Below are positions 45,712 to 54,370 of a stretch of DNA of 64,000 nucleotides, piece by piece. Location: NCBI RefSeq assembly GCF_039975415.1, contig NZ_JBDWHD010000009.1; one strand, 5' to 3'. How positions within the stretch are numbered: the first letter of the stretch is position 1; each line of letters opens with the position of its first letter. The notes below the pieces were generated by a model that saw only the letters and a program-made list of their open reading frames with translations, was not told where the DNA came from and searched no databases. A program made the translations under genes and the position numbers. This DNA comes from Ascidiaceihabitans sp039975415 (GTDB taxonomy: Bacteria; Pseudomonadota; Alphaproteobacteria; Rhodobacterales; Rhodobacteraceae).

Positions 45712-46509
45712 ATGACACAGAAAACAGACCCCCAAGAAGAGCTAACAGTTGATGCCGTCTTGGCCATCAGCGATCCCGGCGAGGTCGACCGCGACCAGCA
45801 CGGTGTCTTTGATCGTTTGATGATCAATGTGGGCAACGTGGTGGCCTGGGCGTTTCCACTTTTGATGTTGGCCATCGTCTCTCAGGTCGTTTTGCGCGGC
45901 AACGGCTTCAACCAAGCCTGGTTGGACGACGCCCAATGGTGGATCTACGGCTTTGCCATGCTGACCGCCTTTGGCTATGCGATCACAACATCCAGCCACG
46001 TGCGGGTTGATATTTTCCACGAACATTACACCCCCGAAAAGAAGGCCCGCATCGAAGTCTTTGCACTTGGATGGTTGTTGATGCCGTTTCTGGGCATCAT
46101 GTTCGATACGCTGTTCCACTACGCCATCGCGTCGATCGTCGCAGGTGAAGGGTCGGACAGCCCCAACGGCCTGCACCGACTGTATTTGTTGAAAGCCTCC
46201 CTGCCCCTATTGTTTGGCGTGTGCATTTTGGCGGCCTACGCGGTCATGATCCGCAATTTGCGCGTCATCAAACCCGTCAATCTGTGCACTGTGATCGTGG
46301 GTATGTTGCCTATGGCGATCTTCGTCGCGTGGCGCGTCGTGGTTTATGTCATGTACTGGTTTGTCTATCTCACAAACGCCGACATCAAGCCGCGTCGTAT
46401 CTTGCGCGAACCGATGTTCGAGTACGCACTTTGGGTCGCTATCGTCTTGCTGGCGGTGCTTTATCTTGTCGGATTTATCCGCAATCGTTCTGTTCAGGCT
46501 AAGGGTTAA
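45712..46509 (+). CDS. dctQ: TRAP transporter small permease (DctQ), TakQ-like
   Basis: A 265-aa membrane protein, longer than usual for DctQ, with five predicted helices. The central segment DDAQWWIYGFAMLTAFGYAI and HVRVDIFHEHY are typical of the long DctQ variants that accompany TakP-type binding proteins. ATG at 45712 follows GAGGAG. The large permease gene starts six bases after its stop. Confidence 0.9.
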   Translation: MTQKTDPQEELTVDAVLAISDPGEVDRDQHGVFDRLMINVGNVVAWAFPLLMLAIVSQVVLRGNGFNQAWLDDAQWWIYGFAMLTAFGYAITTSSHVRVDIFHEHYTPEKKARIEVFALGWLLMPFLGIMFDTLFHYAIASIVAGEGSDSPNGLHRLYLLKASLPLLFGVCILAAYAVMIRNLRVIKPVNLCTVIVGMLPMAIFVAWRVVVYVMYWFVYLTNADIKPRRILREPMFEYALWVAIVLLAVLYLVGFIRNRSVQAKG

Positions 46510-46514
46510 ATCAC

Positions 46515-47960
46515 ATGCAGCTGTTGTCCCTTATCGACTTTCTGACCCTGAACGAATGGTTCGTTCTGATCATTTTCCTGACGTTCATTGCCATGCTGTT
46601 TCGGGGCATCCCCGTGGCTTACGCGTTGGTCGGTGTGTCCCTGATCTTTATCGTGCTGGCCATTTTTGTGCTGGACCCAAACAAAACCGGTATCCGCGAA
46701 TATATCGAATATGACGACACACGCATCAGCTACAAAAAGATGGGGGCCGCAGCGGGTCGATTCTTTGGCGGGGTTATCAAAAACCCTGTTCTGGTCGCTT
46801 TGCCGATGTTCATTTTCATGGGGCTTATGTTGGATCAATCCGGCGTTGCCCAGCGCATGATGCGGTCGATGCAGGTGCTGTTTGGCGCGTTGCGCGGCGG
46901 GTTGGCCCTGTCGGTGATGCTGATCGGTATCATTCTGGCGGCATCTACCGGTGTGATCGGCGCGTCCGTTGTGTTGCTGGGGGTCATGGGCCTGCCCGCG
47001 ATGATGGAACAAAACTATTCCAAATCCATCGCCACAGGCACCATCGCCGCATCCGGTACGCTTGGCATTTTGATCCCGCCATCCATCATGCTGGTGATTA
47101 TGTCGGATCAGCTGTCCATCAGCTTGGGCGATTTGTTTATGGGGGCGCTGTTCCCAGGCCTATTGCTTGGCGCACTCTATATCACCTTCATCGTGATTTA
47201 CGGCGTGCTGCGACCGTCCGCGATGCCAGTGCCTGAAAACCGTGAACCCGTGACAGGTAAAGTGATTGCCGAGGTCGCCTTGTCCGTGATGCCGCCGATG
47301 GCACTGATTTTGGTGGTTTTGGGGTCGATCTTTTTCGGGTTCGCCACCCCAACCGAAGCCTCGGGCCTGGGCGCATTAGGCGCAATGGTGTTGGCGATTT
47401 TGAACCGCAAACTGACCTACACCGTGTTTCGCGACGTGATGCGCCAGACGCTGAACACCTCAGGCTACATCGTTGGTATTTTCATCGCTGCCAACTTCTT
47501 TGCCTATGTGTTGCGGCTGTATGGTGGGGACGAAACGATCAAACACATGATCGCGGGGTCTTTCGACAACCCGTATATGATCGTGATCTTTATTCTGTTT
47601 ATCGTCTTTCTACTCGGCTTCCTGCTGGATTGGATCGAAATCACCTTGATCATCATGCCACTGGTGTTGCCAGTTGTTCTGGGCCTTGATCTGGCTGTGG
47701 ATGGCTTTGGTGTTGTGGATGATCCGCAGATCGTGTGGTTTGCTATTCTGGTGGCGGTCACTTTGCAGACGTCGTTCCTGACGCCACCTGTTGGGTTTGC
47801 ACTGTTTTATCTGAAAGGTGTGTGCCCCCCCGGCGTCACGCTGGGGCATATCTACAAAGGCGTGATCCCCTTCGTGCTGTTGCAGTTGTTTGGCTTGTTT
47901 ATCGTGTTTGAATTTCCTTGGCTGGTGACATGGTTGCCAGCGGTGGCCTACGCGAACTAA
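46515..47960 (+). CDS. dctM: TRAP transporter large permease (DctM), TakM-like
   Basis: A 481-aa protein with about 12 helices. It contains the loop insertion between the first helices (about 50-90) common in the TakP-associated permeases. TRAP motifs ASTGVIGASVVLLGVMGLP and GTLGILIPPSIMLVIMSD are visible. It imports the solute captured by the binding protein at 44575. The aldehyde dehydrogenase gene follows nine bases later and is likely in the same operon. Confidence 0.94.
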   Translation: MQLLSLIDFLTLNEWFVLIIFLTFIAMLFRGIPVAYALVGVSLIFIVLAIFVLDPNKTGIREYIEYDDTRISYKKMGAAAGRFFGGVIKNPVLVALPMFIFMGLMLDQSGVAQRMMRSMQVLFGALRGGLALSVMLIGIILAASTGVIGASVVLLGVMGLPAMMEQNYSKSIATGTIAASGTLGILIPPSIMLVIMSDQLSISLGDLFMGALFPGLLLGALYITFIVIYGVLRPSAMPVPENREPVTGKVIAEVALSVMPPMALILVVLGSIFFGFATPTEASGLGALGAMVLAILNRKLTYTVFRDVMRQTLNTSGYIVGIFIAANFFAYVLRLYGGDETIKHMIAGSFDNPYMIVIFILFIVFLLGFLLDWIEITLIIMPLVLPVVLGLDLAVDGFGVVDDPQIVWFAILVAVTLQTSFLTPPVGFALFYLKGVCPPGVTLGHIYKGVIPFVLLQLFGLFIVFEFPWLVTWLPAVAYAN

Positions 47961-47969
47961 GGTCGCGCC

Positions 47970-49424
47970 ATGACAGTCAAACCTATGAACATCGGCCCCA
48001 CGCTGTGCTTTATCGGCGGCGCGTGGGGCCCCTCACGCAGCGGCCAGACGTTGCCTTTGATCAACCCGTCCGATGGCGCAGCCCTTTGCAACATCGCGCG
48101 GGGGTCAGCCGAAGATATCGATGCAGCCGTTCAAGCCGCGCAAACGGCGCTTGACGGTACATGGGGCAGACTGCCAGCCTTTGAACGGGGCCGCGTTCTG
48201 GCGCGGATCGGGGAAGAGGTTCTGAAAAACATCGACCATCTCACACAGTTGGAATCGATGGATGTTGGCAAGCCCTTGACCCAAGCGCGCAACGATGTGG
48301 TGGCTTTGGCCCGCTACATGGAATTCTATGCGGGTGCTGCCGACAAAATCCACGGCGAGACCATCCCGTTTCAGGACGGTTACACCGTTTACACCCTCCG
48401 CGAACCACATGGCGTGACAGGACATATCGTGCCGTGGAACTATCCCATGCAGATCATCGGGCGCTCTGTCGGGGCGGCTTTGGCGATGGGCAATGCTTGC
48501 GTTCTGAAACCCGCCGAAGAAGCCTGCTTAACGGCGCTGGCGTTTGCACAAATTTGCAAGGACGCCGGACTGCCTGACGGGGCGTTGAACGTGGTGCCGG
48601 GTCTTGGGGCTGAGGCAGGTGCCGCATTGACCGCGCACAAAGGCGTGCATCACATGTCCTTCACGGGCTCTGTGGGTGTTGGTAAAATCATCCAAGAAAC
48701 CTCTGCCGCCAACGCAGTCCCTGTCACGTTGGAACTGGGGGGCAAATCCCCGCAACTGGTGTTTGACGATGCCGATTTGGATGCGGCTCTGCCGTTTTTG
48801 GTCAATGCGGGGCTGCAAAACGCAGGCCAAACCTGTTCCGCCTCCTCGCGCATTCTGGTGCAACGCGGTGTCTACGATGCCGTCGTCCAGCGCATGGGAG
48901 ACACCTATAAGGCGCTGAGCGTCGGTCCGGCATCAGATGATCTGAACGTAGGCCCGCTGATTTCAAACCGCCAAAAGGACGTCGTGGACGGGTACATCGC
49001 CAAGGGCCATGACTTGCGGCTTGTCGCCCAAGCGTCCATTGCATCCAACGCCCCTGAAGGCGGCGCTTATGTGGCCCCGACCCTATTCGCAGATGTCCCG
49101 CCGGATCATGTGCTTGCGCAGGAAGAAATATTCGGCCCTGTTCAGGTGATTATCCCTTTCGACACCGAAGACGATGCTGTGCGTATCGCGAATGGCACGG
49201 ACTTTGGGTTGGTCGCATCTGTTTGGACCCTATCGGGTGCGCGTCAAATGCGGTTGGCCAAACGGCTTCGCGCAGGTCAAGTGTTCTTGAACAACTACGG
49301 CGCCGCGGGTGGCGTTGAGCTGCCCTTTGGCGGCGTCGGCCTATCGGGTCACGGACGCGAAAAAGGGTTTGAGGCACTTTACGGCTTTTCCACCCTGAAA
49401 ACCGTGGCCGCCCTACACGGCTAA
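47970..49424 (+). CDS. Aldehyde dehydrogenase family protein
   Basis: A 484-aa NAD(P)-dependent aldehyde dehydrogenase. It has the PWNYPMQI region, catalytic Glu in LELGGKSPQL, catalytic Cys in NAGQTCSASSRI, and EEIFGPVQVI. It oxidises an aldehyde to the acid. Its position at the end of the TRAP operon suggests oxidation of a product derived from the imported compound or of the aldehyde made by the GMC enzyme. It overlaps the convergent SUMF1 gene by four bases at its 3' end. Confidence 0.94.
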   Translation: MTVKPMNIGPTLCFIGGAWGPSRSGQTLPLINPSDGAALCNIARGSAEDIDAAVQAAQTALDGTWGRLPAFERGRVLARIGEEVLKNIDHLTQLESMDVGKPLTQARNDVVALARYMEFYAGAADKIHGETIPFQDGYTVYTLREPHGVTGHIVPWNYPMQIIGRSVGAALAMGNACVLKPAEEACLTALAFAQICKDAGLPDGALNVVPGLGAEAGAALTAHKGVHHMSFTGSVGVGKIIQETSAANAVPVTLELGGKSPQLVFDDADLDAALPFLVNAGLQNAGQTCSASSRILVQRGVYDAVVQRMGDTYKALSVGPASDDLNVGPLISNRQKDVVDGYIAKGHDLRLVAQASIASNAPEGGAYVAPTLFADVPPDHVLAQEEIFGPVQVIIPFDTEDDAVRIANGTDFGLVASVWTLSGARQMRLAKRLRAGQVFLNNYGAAGGVELPFGGVGLSGHGREKGFEALYGFSTLKTVAALHG

Positions 49425-50365
49425 AACGGCCAGACGTAAATCGTTGGAAAGCCAATCGCGTCCAGATCGGGCGCTGTGCCAAATCCGCTTTGTGCAGGGG
49501 CCTGTGTCACGTCCGCGACGCAGCGTGCCGTCGCGTTGAACAAATACAATGTGTCGGTTTTGATGGCGCCGTATCGGGCCGCGTTGTCAGACAAAGTTAC
49601 GGTGTCGGCCGTCTTTGCAAACCCTTCAATCACCGCGCGGCTTGGGATCGTTTCATAGGCTGCGCTGGACACGTTGCTGCCGCCCTTGGCGATCCGCACG
49701 CGGCCCATGTCACCGACCCATTCATACAAACCGTCTGCCATATTGTAGAACCCCATAGGGCTTGGCCCAAACACGCCGCGTGTGGCTGGATTGTTGCCTA
49801 TGACCGTATCATGGGTGTTTTTGCCTTCCAGAAACTGACCGTTGTCTGTGGCATAGGGCGGTGTGCCACCGCGGGCGCGGGCCGCGAATTCCCATTCGTT
49901 TTCTGTGGGCAGACGCATGTTCAAACCGGCAACATCCCCCAGCCAGTCGCAGAAATCCCGCGCTTCTGACCATGTCATTTCCGCTGCAACACCTGCTGTC
50001 CCACGTGAGGTTTGGGGCGACTTATACTGCTCGGGCCGTCCTGTGGCCGCAAGAAACATGTCAAAGTCTGCGTTGTCCGCTTCATGGGCCTGCAAATAAT
50101 ACGAAGGCAGCGTGACATCCGTGCTTGTCTGGCTTTGGGACGCATCGCGCACCGGCAGGTCAATCCGGCTACCATCCGGCTTTTGCCATGTCACACTGTA
50201 GGTGCCGTTTCGAAAATCCCCGCCTTGCACAAAGACCAGCTCTGCAAGGGTGCGGGTTTTCAAAGCCTCCACGGCACGGCCCTGCATCAACCCCGGCAAA
50301 GCAACGGCCCCGATAGCTGCTGCAACCAAAGCTGCCGCCCCTGCGATGATAATACCACGCGTCAT
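49421..50365 (-). CDS. SUMF1 (formylglycine-generating enzyme fold) protein, membrane-anchored
   Basis: A 314-aa protein. Residues about 5-27 form a signal anchor, so the domain should be periplasmic. The SUMF1 fold is shown by RLPTENEWEFAARARGG and the DGLYEWVGD strand. The paired active-site cysteines of true formylglycine-generating enzymes are not evident; a single Cys remains near the end (ARCVADV). It overlaps the effector-like gene by four bases. SUMF1 proteins occur in some T6SS effector modules, where an immunity or accessory role is possible. That role is inference. Confidence 0.75.
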   Translation of the reverse strand: MTRGIIIAGAAALVAAAIGAVALPGLMQGRAVEALKTRTLAELVFVQGGDFRNGTYSVTWQKPDGSRIDLPVRDASQSQTSTDVTLPSYYLQAHEADNADFDMFLAATGRPEQYKSPQTSRGTAGVAAEMTWSEARDFCDWLGDVAGLNMRLPTENEWEFAARARGGTPPYATDNGQFLEGKNTHDTVIGNNPATRGVFGPSPMGFYNMADGLYEWVGDMGRVRIAKGGSNVSSAAYETIPSRAVIEGFAKTADTVTLSDNAARYGAIKTDTLYLFNATARCVADVTQAPAQSGFGTAPDLDAIGFPTIYVWPF

Positions 50366-52191
50366 GCGATGGTCTGCACGCGCACAGGCGATCCTGCATA
50401 AAGCGTTGTGGGCGGCAGGCTATTGATGGCCGCGATCAAAGTCGTGAATTTACGCTGCGATCCGCCGTCCATGATGTAGTTCAGACGTGCCAATCCTGCA
50501 GAGGCTGAAGACTTGCTGCCTGCCGGAGTGATGCGTTCCACGATTTTATCCCACTCCGCTTTGGATTGCACTGTGCCGACAACCGTCAGAATGGCCGCTT
50601 CTTGATGTTCTTCGAACGAGAAGGTGTAGGTTTCCGACAGGCGGTACAAGATGGCGCCTTTTGCTTCTGGTGGCGCAAAAATCAAAGCACTTGGGCGGGC
50701 TTTGATCTTTTTCGCATAGTCTTCCGCTGCTTGCGGTTCCGAGAACAGTTTGGCGGTTGAAGACAACACTTCGCTGACCGCAAAGGCACCAAGACGGGCC
50801 AGATCAACGCCTTTTTCGATGGCGTATAAAACGGCTGCAATGACAAAGTTGAACGCCCCTTCGTCGATAAATTCCAGATAGCTAAAATCGTTATCTTTCA
50901 GCTGGTTGTACAAATACATGATGAATTCGTACATCTTGTCGAACCCAATGGTGCCCGATAGGCTGCCTTTGGCCCCAAGCCCCACAACCAATTGCGCCTT
51001 ACATTTGAAGATCAATTTGCCACCGTCATAAGTGATCTTGAAATCGATCTGTGCGCCAACGCCGAAATTGCCCGCCAATGACGCACCGACTTCGATGATC
51101 GCACCCCATTCCTTGTTGGTGACGGGCTGCCCGTCCACGATCAAACCGGGGTTCAGCCATTCCAGCGCCCCTTTGACGCTGCCGCCCGCTTCTACCCCTG
51201 CAAAAGCCCCAAGTGCGGCTTCGCCTTTAACGCCAGCCATTGAGGGTTTGGCCAAGATAGAGCCATCGGGTTCGGCCTTGTATTCTACCCCTGCCGTGGC
51301 AAAGATGCTGGCCCCCAACATGGCATGGGTTGCAAAGGTAAAGTGGCCACGGAAATAGCCGAAATTCAGTTCTTTTTGGCGCCCGTCTTCTGATGCTTGT
51401 GGTGCGCCATACGGGATCAGCGCATGCCAGCCATCGCGGTGTGGGGCATAGTAATTAAAGGTCGCTTTGGCCTCGGCCAGAATGGCGCGTGCCTCTGCGT
51501 GGCCCGACATGCCAGCGCTTTTCTTTTTCGGGTTGTAGCCCAGGTTCACACCAAACCCTGCATAGGCCCGCAAAAGCTGTGCGCCTGCCGACAGATCAAA
51601 CGTTGGCTCGGCATGGGAATAGGTCATGCTTTCGTTGACCGCATCAATCCACTTCGCCCAGCTTTCGTCAAAAAGCTCCAGAATACCCGCGCTGACGCTG
51701 CCCTTGGCGATTTGGTTGCGGAAGGTGATGCCGCCTTGCAGGTCGTCCTTGACCTTATTGCCGACCTCTTTGAAGGCCTCTACCAGACGCGACTTGGGCA
51801 GCTGATCCCCCGAAGGCTGCAACATGTCCTTGCCGATGCGGTAGCGGCGCCAGTGGTTGGCCATCTTGTCGCTGCGCACCCGCGTCCAGCGTTTGCCTTT
51901 CAGCGAATACATCTGCACCAGATGCTTGTCGGGCAGATGCACACCGGGTTTGACGTAGCTGTCGAGGGTTTTGGCCAAGGCTGCTTGCGCTTGAACGATC
52001 AATTCAACGTCTTCTGTGTTGTTGGCTTGATCCAGATCCCCGAAAAGCCCGTCCATTTCACGGATTTCGGCATTCACACCAAGCAGCTCATCCCCCGCAA
52101 ACAACAACACGTCGCTGTCGCCAACGGCAGCGTCTCCGCAAGACGGCACGTAAAACAGTTCAAAATCGCCACACTCAACGCAAACACTCAT
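50362..52191 (-). CDS. Putative type VI secretion effector-like protein
   Basis: A 609-aa protein. The N-terminus carries three close cysteines (CVECGDFELFYVPSCGD). The central part (about 320-410) is an Ala/Gly-rich segment (GVEAGGSVKGALEWLNP, ASLAGNFGVGAQ, VGLGAKGSL). It is followed by YEFIMYLYNQLKDNDFSYLEF at about 421-441. This middle region resembles, as I remember them, large proteins encoded next to DUF4123/VgrG genes in Pseudomonas and relatives. It has no signal peptide. The immediately upstream gene encodes a DUF4123 chaperone with an overlapping stop-start, which supports a T6SS cargo. The toxic activity, if any, is unknown. Confidence 0.55.
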   Translation of the reverse strand: MSVCVECGDFELFYVPSCGDAAVGDSDVLLFAGDELLGVNAEIREMDGLFGDLDQANNTEDVELIVQAQAALAKTLDSYVKPGVHLPDKHLVQMYSLKGKRWTRVRSDKMANHWRRYRIGKDMLQPSGDQLPKSRLVEAFKEVGNKVKDDLQGGITFRNQIAKGSVSAGILELFDESWAKWIDAVNESMTYSHAEPTFDLSAGAQLLRAYAGFGVNLGYNPKKKSAGMSGHAEARAILAEAKATFNYYAPHRDGWHALIPYGAPQASEDGRQKELNFGYFRGHFTFATHAMLGASIFATAGVEYKAEPDGSILAKPSMAGVKGEAALGAFAGVEAGGSVKGALEWLNPGLIVDGQPVTNKEWGAIIEVGASLAGNFGVGAQIDFKITYDGGKLIFKCKAQLVVGLGAKGSLSGTIGFDKMYEFIMYLYNQLKDNDFSYLEFIDEGAFNFVIAAVLYAIEKGVDLARLGAFAVSEVLSSTAKLFSEPQAAEDYAKKIKARPSALIFAPPEAKGAILYRLSETYTFSFEEHQEAAILTVVGTVQSKAEWDKIVERITPAGSKSSASAGLARLNYIMDGGSQRKFTTLIAAINSLPPTTLYAGSPVRVQTIA

Positions 52192-53156
52192 TGTACTAAG
52201 TCCTCAAGGCCGTAATGGGCGGCCAACCGGTGGTTCAGGTACCCCAACGAATGGTCACCGCTGCGCACCGCATCCCAATAGGGTTGCAACGCACCCTCAG
52301 GCACGCGCCGCAACAGGTCGTGGGTCTTGATGACGGTGGGTTCGTTGTCATAGCCCGTCATCAGGATTTTGTAATAGGTGTCTGCACGCGCTTCGCGATC
52401 TGCCAGATCAGCGCCTGTTTTTACCGCCAAAGCCCGCGCCTGAATAAGATTGCGCATGTGGCGCAGATTATTACGCCGTGCTTTGTCCAGTTTGGGGCGT
52501 GCATGCAAGCCTTGTGCGTTTTGCGCCGTCACAGTGGGGGCCCTGACGCTGATTGCATCCCACTTTCCATCTTCCAGCGAGGGCAAAAGATACGTCAGTT
52601 CCAGAACATGCGAAAAGAATGTCGCGATTTCGGCGTCACTGGACACCGCCAGGAACGCATCCAGATATCCCGGTTCCTGCATGCGAAATACCATCCGCAC
52701 CCCGCCTTCATCCGGCAGCACAGTGTAGTGGCGCAGATGGCCGCGCAAAGCTGCGATGTCCGCATGGCTGCGCAGCAAAATACCCCCCCCATGCACCAAC
52801 ATATGGAAGGGATTGTCGTCGTCCGCGTCGAACGAGAAAAACTGCCGCGTGATGTCGCTGTCTGCTGTCAAACGCACCAGCCAAGGGGCAACCTGTTGTG
52901 TATCGTCATCGAAATCATCAAAGTCATACAAGCAAACGTGATCCAGTTCGGCCTGACCCAAACGATCCAAAAGAAACGGAATTTTGCCCGCATCAAGCAA
53001 TGCATACAGAAACTGGGGCGCACTGCCTTTGGGAACATCAGGAAAAAGCCGCGTCTGCAGGCACTCGGGCACAAACACGCGCTCTTCACCAAACTCAGGG
53101 TCCGTCAGCGGGGTCACCCCTGCATCGACGTGATAATCCAACATTTTTTGTGTCAT
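52188..53156 (-). CDS. DUF4123 domain protein (T6SS effector chaperone, Tap/TEC-like)
   Basis: A 322-aa protein. The DUF4123 region (about 45-170) is visible in the start FLYALLDAGKIPFLLDR, then APWLVRL and GGGILLRSHADIAALRGHLRH. Proteins with this domain bind T6SS effectors and load them on VgrG spikes. It overlaps the effector-like gene by four bases. A 115-base gap separates it from the LodB-like gene upstream, so it may have its own promoter. No VgrG or T6SS core gene lies in the window. Confidence 0.8.
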   Translation of the reverse strand: MTQKMLDYHVDAGVTPLTDPEFGEERVFVPECLQTRLFPDVPKGSAPQFLYALLDAGKIPFLLDRLGQAELDHVCLYDFDDFDDDTQQVAPWLVRLTADSDITRQFFSFDADDDNPFHMLVHGGGILLRSHADIAALRGHLRHYTVLPDEGGVRMVFRMQEPGYLDAFLAVSSDAEIATFFSHVLELTYLLPSLEDGKWDAISVRAPTVTAQNAQGLHARPKLDKARRNNLRHMRNLIQARALAVKTGADLADREARADTYYKILMTGYDNEPTVIKTHDLLRRVPEGALQPYWDAVRSGDHSLGYLNHRLAAHYGLEDLVQ

Positions 53157-53271
53157 TTTCGCAATCTATAGCTGTGATCCGGCCAGTCCACTTATATCTA
53201 ACCGTGCCACACTGTTTACGGCAGTTGCAACCGACGATGGTCTAAAAACCTCTGAACCCACCAGAACCCGT

Positions 53272-54369
53272 TCATCCCTGCCGCCGCTTCCAGAACGGGG
53301 CGTCCTGCCAACGTCGTTCTGTTCTATAAAACAGATCCAGATGCCCACGGTACGTCGCGGCGATATCCTGAAGATGCGCCGCGTACACGGCAAAATCCAT
53401 ACCAGTTTTGTTTTGCAGGGCCGCATCAATTTCAGCAGCCGCGGCCAACCCGGTGTAAAGCGATTGGAACACACCGCGCGATGACAACGGATCCAACGCC
53501 AGCGCTGCGTCCCCGACCGCCAGCCACCCCTTACCCGCAGGAACAGGCAAAAGGGACGTGTTGGCGGCGGAAATACGGGGGTGGGCACTGTCATTTGCAC
53601 AAGTTTGCGCCAAGGCTGCGCCAACAACCGCGTTTCGCCGTGCGGCTTCGACAAACCCGTCACTGCGACGCAGGTTTTCTGTCACAAGATCGGAGTCCGT
53701 GTGCAAGGACACAACGCGTCCGTCGCGCACAGGGGCAGTGTACCACCATCCTGTCGCACAGCTGGCAATCGTCGACACACCTTTGTGCAGCAGGCTTTTA
53801 TGTAGCGGGCGCGTTGCAGCATTCGGCAACCGCATCCAGACCGCCACGGTTTTACTTAGAACCACAGGGCGCTGGCCGATCATACGCGCAATCGAGGCTT
53901 TGCGTCCGGTCGCATCCACCACAATTCTTGCATGGATCCGGGCGCCCGACACACAGCCCAACCCCCAACCTGCCGCGTCCCTTTCGCAACTTGAAACAGC
54001 TTGAGACGTCAAAACCGAAGCACCGCGATTGCCCGCGACATCACGTAGGGTTCTTTCAAAGTCAGCGCGGTCCAAATGCCATCCCGGACCGTCAGGGTCC
54101 CGAATGAAATCGGTGTTTTCCAACTGGTCGCTGCCCCACACCGATTGGTTGCCAAGATACGCAGGGTAGCCGCGTGCCTCAATCGCCTCCAACAGCCCCA
54201 TATCCCGCAACAGGCGCCGTGCCCCCGGGATTAGGCTTTCACCAATGCGCGGCGCAGGCTGGCTTTGTTTTTCAACGATCACCACAGAATATCGAGACGC
54301 CAGAAGACATGCCAATGCGGACCCCGCAGGGCCCGCACCAACAATCGCGATATCGCAATCGTGCCTCAG
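53272..54369 (-). CDS. LodB-like FAD-dependent oxidoreductase (tryptophan-halogenase fold)
   Basis: About 365 aa. The dinucleotide motif IVGAGPAGSALACLL is encoded upstream of any ATG, GTG or TTG in frame. The only conventional-like start after the in-frame stop is CTG at 54369, one base after the LodA-like stop and following AAAGG. The body has GESLIPGARRLLRDMG and a second motif GDAALALDPLSSRG, typical of the halogenase/geranylgeranyl-reductase group. LodB proteins modify the tryptophan of LodA-family enzymes to form the quinone cofactor. Its position directly after lodA supports that role. Confidence 0.8.
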   Translation of the reverse strand: MRHDCDIAIVGAGPAGSALACLLASRYSVVIVEKQSQPAPRIGESLIPGARRLLRDMGLLEAIEARGYPAYLGNQSVWGSDQLENTDFIRDPDGPGWHLDRADFERTLRDVAGNRGASVLTSQAVSSCERDAAGWGLGCVSGARIHARIVVDATGRKASIARMIGQRPVVLSKTVAVWMRLPNAATRPLHKSLLHKGVSTIASCATGWWYTAPVRDGRVVSLHTDSDLVTENLRRSDGFVEAARRNAVVGAALAQTCANDSAHPRISAANTSLLPVPAGKGWLAVGDAALALDPLSSRGVFQSLYTGLAAAAEIDAALQNKTGMDFAVYAAHLQDIAATYRGHLDLFYRTERRWQDAPFWKRRQG

Positions 54370-54370
54370 A

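Noticed and set aside
49421..50365. Active formylglycine-generating enzyme for a sulfatase
   Set aside because: Only one Cys is seen near the active-site region and no sulfatase gene is adjacent.
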